DNA of 38,092 nt from Muribaculaceae bacterium (lineage in GTDB: Bacteria; Bacteroidota; Bacteroidia; Bacteroidales; Muribaculaceae). The notes beneath the pieces are model-generated. The model ran no database searches. It was not told where the DNA came from and was given only the letters and a program-made list of their open reading frames with translations. The position numbers were made by a program, and so were the translations under genes. This document shows, piece by piece, positions 33,215 to 38,092 of the stretch (positions are counted from its first letter, which is position 1; every line of letters starts with the position of its first letter). The stretch is from NCBI GenBank assembly GCA_017620885.1, contig JAGAUF010000118.1:1-38092 (forward strand), written 5' to 3'.

Positions 33215-34315
33215 ATGAACAAGATACTACCCGCCGTCCGCATTTGCGCAATTATAGCTTCTGTCATCGTCTTCCTCCTCAACATAGCCTCCGCTTTCGG
33301 CGGCCACATCTCACCCTCTTTCTCCTCCATCCCATCCATACTGACCCTCGCTCTCCCCTATTTCACGTTGCTGACACTCATCACAGCTGTCGCTTGGGCC
33401 ATCGTGCGCAATTGGCCGATGACTATCGCCGGAGCTGCAACAATCCTAATATGCATCTCCCCAATATTAAACATATTCCCCCTCGGCCACAAATACAAAC
33501 CCTCCCCCTCCGACCATCCCGTCTTCACTTTAATGACGCACAATATTCTCCACGGAGACGACATCGAAGAAACCGACAGCACCATCAACCGCTCCTTTGA
33601 ATTCATCCTCGACCGCAACCCCGACATCGTAATCCTTCAGGAACTTTACAATTTCTCCAAAAACGAAATCAAAGTCCTCCCGAAGGAGATGCGCGATTCA
33701 ATATTTGCCCGTTACCCCTACCGCGTGACCGACGGATATAACGACCTATGCCTTCTCTCACGCTATCCCGCACGCCTGTACAAAATCGAAGGATACCCCT
33801 ACGGATCATCCTATTTCTTCGAATGTTACCGCCTCAACATCCTCGGCAAAAAGCTCACGGTGGTAAATGTCCATCTCGCCTCTTACCATCTATCGGAAAA
33901 AGAGCGTGCCGTCGTCGATGACTCAAAATCCGTCAAGACTGTCAAATCATCTCTCTCCACGTTCAAAAACTCCACATTGTCAAAACTTAAGAAATCATTC
34001 GTAGAACGGGATCAGCACGCCGACGAAATCCTGAAAATAATCAAAGATATACGCGGTCCACTGATTCTCTGCGGCGATTTCAACGACGTCCCGGCTTCTT
34101 GGGCTTATAATAAAATTCGCTCGGCCGGACTCCGCGACGCTTATCAGGAAACCTGCTTCGGCTACACCTCCACTTATAATCTGCACCACTTCTACTTTCA
34201 TATAGACCAGATTCTTTACCGCGGAGACCTCAAAGCCCTCGACGTGCAACGAGGCAACGTCCGTTCATCCGACCATTATCCGCTCATCGCCACTTTCGCT
34301 TTCACCAACCCCTGA
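33215..34315 (+). CDS. Membrane-anchored endonuclease/exonuclease/phosphatase family protein
   Basis: Start at ATG 33215, 10 bases after the second rhomboid, giving 366 residues. About three N-terminal membrane helices (residues 1-95) precede an EEP catalytic domain with [22 protein letters not shown] (metal Glu), [27 protein letters not shown] and [12 protein letters not shown] (the GDFND and SDH motifs). The domain would face the periplasm. Members hydrolyse phosphodiesters or phosphate esters of nucleic acids, inositol phosphates or lipids; the substrate here is unknown. Cotranscription with two rhomboids hints at an envelope role. A non-conserved Ser/Lys-rich insert ([19 protein letters not shown]) lies in mid-domain. 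Confidence 0.88.
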   Translation: MNKILPAVRICAIIASVIVFLLNIASAFGGHISPSFSSIPSILTLALPYFTLLTLITAVAWAIVRNWPMTIAGAATILICISPILNIFPLGHKYKPSPSDHPVFTLMTHNILHGDDIEETDSTINRSFEFILDRNPDIVILQELYNFSKNEIKVLPKEMRDSIFARYPYRVTDGYNDLCLLSRYPARLYKIEGYPYGSSYFFECYRLNILGKKLTVVNVHLASYHLSEKERAVVDDSKSVKTVKSSLSTFKNSTLSKLKKSFVERDQHADEILKIIKDIRGPLILCGDFNDVPASWAYNKIRSAGLRDAYQETCFGYTSTYNLHHFYFHIDQILYRGDLKALDVQRGNVRSSDHYPLIATFAFTNP

Positions 34316-34355
34316 TTCATCGCTACTCCCCTCCACTGCCGCACGACGGCCGCAT

Positions 34356-34379
34356 ACAAAATTTCCCACAAAATTTCCC
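34356..34379 (+). repeat. 12-bp perfect tandem repeat ahead of valS
   Basis: ACAAAATTTCCC occurs twice back to back at 34356-34367 and 34368-34379, about 35 bases upstream of the valS -7 element. It could be chance, a duplicated binding site, or a slippage product. Confidence 0.7.
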
Positions 34380-34412
34380 CGGCCGGATTGCTGCAATCTC
34401 GCTGATTTTTAT

Positions 34413-34420
34413 TATTTTTG
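34413..34420 (+). promoter_or_regulatory. -7 element of the valS promoter
   Basis: TATTTTTG matches TAnnTTTG 40 bases before the valS ATG. A TTG at 34388-34390 is a poor -33 with long spacing. Confidence 0.55.
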
Positions 34421-34460
34421 CACCTTAATATTTTATCTCATCAAGTTATCTTACGATATT

Positions 34461-37121
34461 ATGAGCGAAAACGACAATAAAACGGCACAAAACAGCGCCG
34501 AATTAGCCACTAAATACGACCCCAAGGCTGTCGAAGCCAAATGGTACAAATATTGGGAAACTCACCGTCTCTTCCATTCCGAACCCGACGGTCGCGAGCC
34601 CTTCTGCATCGTCATCCCGCCGCCTAACGTAACAGGCATACTTCACATGGGCCACGCTCTCAATAATACTATTCAGGACATCCTCGTACGCCGCGCGCGC
34701 ATGGAGGGGAAAAACGCCCTGTGGGTGCCGGGAACTGACCATGCGGCTATATCCACCGAGGCCAAAGTCGTCGCAAAACTCGCCTCTGAAGGAATAAAGA
34801 AAACCGACCTGAGCCGCGAGGAATTCCTCTCGCACGCTTGGGACTGGACACACAAATACGGCGGAATTATCCTCCAGCAGCTCCGCAAGCTCGGTGCCTC
34901 CTGCGACTGGGAACGCACGGCATTCACGATGGACGATATCCGTTACCGCAGCGTAATCCGCGTATTCGTCGACCTCTACCGCAAGGGACTCATCTATCGC
35001 GGCGTGAGAATGGTAAACTGGGACCCGCAGGCCCTCACAGCCCTCTCCGACGAAGAAGTCATCTATAAGGAGGAGCAAAGCAAGCTTTATCACCTTCGCT
35101 ACAAGGTTGAGGACGATCCCGAAGGGAGATATATCGTCGTCGCTACCACGCGCCCCGAGACTATCCTCGGCGACACCGCCGTATGCGTAAACCCGAACGA
35201 CGAGCGATATACTTGGCTCAAAGGGAAGCGCGTCATTGTGCCTCTCGTAGGACGCTCCGTTCCTATCATCATGGACGAATACGTCGAGATGGACTTCGGC
35301 ACAGGATGCCTCAAAGTGACCCCGGCTCACGACATAAACGACTATATGCTTGGTGAAAAATACAATCTCCCGAGCATCGATATATTCAACGATAACGGTA
35401 CAATCTCCGAGAAAGGTGGAATATACATCGGCATGGATCGCTTCGACGTCCGCAAGCAGATTATGATCGACCTCGACGCCAAAGGCCTCGTGGAGAAAAT
35501 CGAAGACTACGTCAATAAGGTTGGGCACTCGGAACGCACCGACGCCGTCATTGAGCCCAAGCTCTCCACGCAGTGGTTCGTGCGTATGGCCGACCTTGCA
35601 AAACCCGCGCTCGAAGGCGTAGAAAACGACGAAGTGAAATTCGTGCCGTCGAAATTCAAGAACCTCTACCGCCACTGGATGACCAACATCAAAGACTGGT
35701 GCATCTCGCGTCAGCTCTGGTGGGGACAGCAGATTCCGGCATACTATCTCCCCGACGGATCCTTCGTCGTGGCCGAAACTCCGGAAGAAGCACTCGATTT
35801 GGCCCGTGAGAAGAGCGGCAACCCCTCCCTCTCCGCCGACGACATCCGCCGCGACCCCGACTGCCTCGACACATGGTTCTCGTCATGGCTCTGGCCTCTC
35901 TCACTCTTCAACGGCATTCTCGAACCGGACAACGAGGAAATCCGCTACTATTATCCCACTACCGACCTCGTAACGGCTCCCGACATCATCTTCTTCTGGG
36001 TGGCCCGTATGATTATAGCCGGATATGAATTCCATGGACAGAAACCGTTCAACAACGTCTATTTCACCGGTATCGTGCGCGACAAGCTCGGACGCAAGAT
36101 GTCGAAATCTCTCGGCAACTCGCCCGACCCGCTCGACCTCATCGACCAATATGGCGCTGACGGCCTCCGCATGGGTCTTATGCGAGCCGCACCTGCCGGA
36201 CACGACATTATGTTCGACGAGTCGCTCTGCGAACAGGGACGTAATTTCTGCAACAAGATTTGGAACGCTTTCCGACTCGTCAAAGGATGGAAGGCTGACA
36301 GCGAAATCGAACAGCCCGAAACGGCAAAACTCGGCATTGAATGGTTCTCTAACGTGCTCAACAGAACGCTCGCCGAGGTGGACGACCTGATGAAGAAATT
36401 CCGCATCTCAGAGGCTCTTACGGCCGTCTACAAACTCTTCTGGGACGAGTTCTCCAGCTGGTATCTTGAAGTTGTCAAGCCCGCATACAGCCAACCCATC
36501 GACCAAAAGACCTACGACGAGACGCTCAGATTCTTCGACGTCCTGCTGCGCCTTCTGCACCCCTTCATGCCCTTCATCACAGAAGAGCTGTGGCAACATC
36601 TCGCTGAGCGCCGCGACGGTGAAAGCATCATGTACGCACAGCTGCCCAAAGATGAAGAATACAGCGCGGAAATCATCAGCGATTTCGAACGTCTCAAGGA
36701 AGTTGTGGCCGGAATACGCACAATCCGCCTCAAACGACAGATTCCCAACAAACAGCCCCTCAAACTCCTTGTCAAGGGCGACGCCGATTCTCGTCTCGAC
36801 ACAATAATCCGCAAGATGGGAAATATCGACACGATTGAGAAGTGCGAAGAAAAACCCGCTACCGCTGCATCGTTCATCGTCGGTGGTGCGGAATATATGA
36901 TTCCGCTCGAAAACTCAATAGACAAAGAGGAGGAAATCAAGAAGCTCGAAGCTGAAAAGAAACGCTTTGAAGGATTCCTCGCCGGCGTTCGCAAGAAGCT
37001 CGCCAACGAACGCTTCGTAGCCAACGCTCCGGAAGCCGTCGTAGCTCTCGAACACAAGAAAGAGAGCGATGCCTTAGCAAAACTTGCTGCCATCGAAACG
37101 GCTCTCGCTGCCCTTAAATAA
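34461..37121 (+). CDS. valS: Valyl-tRNA synthetase
   Basis: The 886-residue class I synthetase charges tRNA-Val. HMGH at 62-65 ([18 protein letters not shown]), the CP1 editing domain ([29 protein letters not shown]), KMSKS at 546-550 ([19 protein letters not shown]), an anticodon-binding domain and the C-terminal coiled coil (about 820-886, rich in Lys and Glu) are all in order. Length is typical for the phylum. It is monocistronic, with its own promoter and an intrinsic terminator 30 bases after the stop. Confidence 0.98.
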   Translation: MSENDNKTAQNSAELATKYDPKAVEAKWYKYWETHRLFHSEPDGREPFCIVIPPPNVTGILHMGHALNNTIQDILVRRARMEGKNALWVPGTDHAAISTEAKVVAKLASEGIKKTDLSREEFLSHAWDWTHKYGGIILQQLRKLGASCDWERTAFTMDDIRYRSVIRVFVDLYRKGLIYRGVRMVNWDPQALTALSDEEVIYKEEQSKLYHLRYKVEDDPEGRYIVVATTRPETILGDTAVCVNPNDERYTWLKGKRVIVPLVGRSVPIIMDEYVEMDFGTGCLKVTPAHDINDYMLGEKYNLPSIDIFNDNGTISEKGGIYIGMDRFDVRKQIMIDLDAKGLVEKIEDYVNKVGHSERTDAVIEPKLSTQWFVRMADLAKPALEGVENDEVKFVPSKFKNLYRHWMTNIKDWCISRQLWWGQQIPAYYLPDGSFVVAETPEEALDLAREKSGNPSLSADDIRRDPDCLDTWFSSWLWPLSLFNGILEPDNEEIRYYYPTTDLVTAPDIIFFWVARMIIAGYEFHGQKPFNNVYFTGIVRDKLGRKMSKSLGNSPDPLDLIDQYGADGLRMGLMRAAPAGHDIMFDESLCEQGRNFCNKIWNAFRLVKGWKADSEIEQPETAKLGIEWFSNVLNRTLAEVDDLMKKFRISEALTAVYKLFWDEFSSWYLEVVKPAYSQPIDQKTYDETLRFFDVLLRLLHPFMPFITEELWQHLAERRDGESIMYAQLPKDEEYSAEIISDFERLKEVVAGIRTIRLKRQIPNKQPLKLLVKGDADSRLDTIIRKMGNIDTIEKCEEKPATAASFIVGGAEYMIPLENSIDKEEEIKKLEAEKKRFEGFLAGVRKKLANERFVANAPEAVVALEHKKESDALAKLAAIETALAALK

Positions 37122-37150
37122 ACAGAATCCAAACACCTGTTAATCGCTAT

Positions 37151-37187
37151 AAATTGCTGATGCCCGCACGCGTCAGCAATTTTTTAT
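37151..37187 (+). terminator. Terminator of valS
   Basis: AAATTGCTGA (37151-37160) pairs perfectly with TCAGCAATTT (37173-37182), loop 12 bases, continuing into TTTATTT. It separates valS from the next gene. Confidence 0.85.
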
Positions 37188-37208
37188 TTCAAAATTTATT
37201 TGATTATT

Positions 37209-37240
37209 TTTGGATTTCTTTGATTCTGGTTGTAATTTTG
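37209..37240 (+). promoter_or_regulatory. Promoter of the nuclease-peptidase gene
   Basis: TTTG (37209-37212) and TAATTTTG (37233-37240) are 20 bases apart, a perfect Bacteroidetes promoter. Transcription would start near 37247, giving a leader of about 65 bases that contains the inverted repeat at 37262-37287. Confidence 0.85.
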
Positions 37241-37261
37241 CACTCGTAAAAACACAACATC

Positions 37262-37287
37262 GAGTCTTAGATTCGGATCTAAGGCTC
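37262..37287 (+). promoter_or_regulatory. Inverted repeat in leader of the nuclease-peptidase gene
   Basis: GAGTCTTAGAT (37262-37272) and ATCTAAGGCTC (37277-37287) are complementary over 11 bp with a single T-G pair and a TCGG loop. It lies inside the predicted leader, 25 bases ahead of the ATG. No T-run follows, so it is either an operator for a repressor bound just past the transcription start or a translational control hairpin. Confidence 0.55.
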
Positions 37288-37311
37288 TTAACCATTTAAA
37301 AAAATGACATT

Positions 37312-38092
37312 ATGGACAAAATGAACAAGCTGCGAGGCGAGGCGTATGAACGCTTCGTCTTTGCTTTGCTGCAACGGCAGGTTACGGAGGGACGCATCGG
37401 CGCCCCTCTTTTCGATGTTTCGGTGCATCATCATCGCCGTTACCGCGCTCATTCGGGCAATCGCATTGATACCGACGTCTCCATCGAAGTGCGTCGCAAA
37501 GGTATCAGGAAACGTATGTTGCTGATTCTTATAGAATGTAAGGCATTTTCTCGTTTCCATGCAAAAACGATTCATTTCAACGACCTGCAGGCCAAAATTA
37601 TGCACCTCGGAGCTCACAAGGGATACCTCGTGACGACGTCCCTGCTCTCGAAGGGGGTTCTGCAGCAAGCCGAGCATTACGGCATCGGCATCGTTCATCT
37701 CCCGATGAACGGCACTCCCCGATGGATTGTGGAGCGACGGCCGGAACTATGGGGAGAATCAATCACTCTCCACATTCTCTCCGAGGAGGAAAAACGCATA
37801 GAGGCGACAGCACGCAAAGCCGAAAAAGAGGCCGGCATTTCACGGAAGCCCCGTAACCGCCTCGACGACATCGACCTATTGAAAATAGCGCAGTGGCGCG
37901 GATTCGGAGTCTTCCACGGTCAGTTGCCCGACGGAGTGCGTGGGCTTTGCAACTTCTTCGATTGTTCGATATGGCTATCGACGAAAATGCGTCCCGGGAG
38001 CGCACACTGGCGCCTGACGCTGGCACACGAGATAGGCCATGCGATGTTGCATCCCGACCTGCGGGCCATCGTATGCCGCGAGTCGTCGCGAG
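37312..38092 (+). CDS. Mrr-like nuclease fused to ImmA/IrrE-type metallopeptidase, C-terminus cut off by window edge
   Basis: The frame opens at ATG 37312 (the ATG at 37304 stops after six codons) and is still open at the window end, 260 codons. Residues 1 to about 125 resemble an Mrr-type PD-(D/E)XK nuclease: RIDTDVSIE (D53/D55), LILIECKAF (E75, K77), then GYLVTTSLLSKGVLQQAEHY and GIGIVHL, as in Mrr_cat. A charged linker (about 145-170) leads to an IrrE/ImmA domain: GVFHGQLPDGVRGLCNF, then HWRLTLAHEIGHAMLHPD with the zinc motif HEIGH at 239-243. IrrE-type peptidases usually cleave repressors, and Mrr nucleases cut DNA. The fusion suggests a nuclease controlled by, or controlling, proteolysis, perhaps in defence or stress. 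Base composition matches the host, so it may be long resident. The partner gene, if any, is beyond the window. Confidence 0.82.
   Translation, partial: MDKMNKLRGEAYERFVFALLQRQVTEGRIGAPLFDVSVHHHRRYRAHSGNRIDTDVSIEVRRKGIRKRMLLILIECKAFSRFHAKTIHFNDLQAKIMHLGAHKGYLVTTSLLSKGVLQQAEHYGIGIVHLPMNGTPRWIVERRPELWGESITLHILSEEEKRIEATARKAEKEAGISRKPRNRLDDIDLLKIAQWRGFGVFHGQLPDGVRGLCNFFDCSIWLSTKMRPGSAHWRLTLAHEIGHAMLHPDLRAIVCRESSR

Noticed and set aside
34503-35675. Long minus-strand open frame (390 codons) opposite valS
   Set aside because: It lies wholly antisense to a clear ValS gene. The sequence has no recognisable domain and arises from the codon bias of the C-rich plus strand.
37288-37698. Minus-strand open frame of 136 codons at the right edge
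   Set aside because: It is antisense to the Mrr-like domain, whose plus-strand frame has recognisable catalytic motifs and a good promoter.

Overview
The window looks like chromosomal DNA of a Bacteroidales bacterium, possibly Muribaculaceae (order fairly sure, family a guess). The support is the Bacteroidetes promoter signature (TTTG, 19-21 bp, TAnnTTTG) in front of many genes, a str operon that runs rpsL-rpsG-fusA-rpsJ-rplC without tuf, the alternative Bacteroidetes GlmU-like enzyme, GldE, a DUF4421 protein, and the rpsU-xerC-hpf trio.

Layout. 1-4.3 kb (minus): start of the ribosomal str/S10 operon, with structured spacers between rpsL and rpsG and between rpsJ and rplC. 4.5-5.8 kb (minus): GlmU-like sugar nucleotidyltransferase. 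5.98-8.36 kb (minus): an AT-rich, probably acquired single-chain restriction-modification enzyme. 8.6-12.9 kb (plus): Xaa-Pro aminopeptidase, gamma-carbonic-anhydrase-like protein, S21, XerC-type recombinase, HPF. 13-17 kb (plus): sugar ketoisomerase and aminotransferase pair, MltG, DUF2007 and DUF4421 proteins. 17-22.8 kb (minus): thioredoxin-fold lipoprotein, class A acid phosphatase, SUI1-like factor, AddA/RecB-like helicase-nuclease. 23-28.2 kb (plus): PNPase, an intergenic stretch with two tiny hydrophobic frames, GldE, phosphopantetheinyl transferase. 28.3-31.3 kb (minus): Bax-inhibitor-1 family protein, ArgS, HU. 31.6-37.1 kb (plus): two rhomboid proteases, an EEP-family protein, ValS. 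37.3 kb to the end (plus): a gene cut by the window edge whose product joins an Mrr-like nuclease domain to an ImmA/IrrE-type metallopeptidase domain.

Most genes are housekeeping: translation, RNA decay, envelope, recombination. The two possible defence loci are the restriction-modification enzyme at 6-8.4 kb and the nuclease-peptidase fusion at the right edge. The fusion is the best candidate here for an undescribed system. It has its own promoter and a near-perfect inverted repeat in its leader, but its C-terminus and right-hand neighbours lie outside the window.

G/C asymmetry of the plus strand changes sign near 13 kb, just after hpf. That suggests a replichore boundary or an inversion breakpoint. 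All functional calls come from reading the sequence and remembered family motifs; no database search was run.
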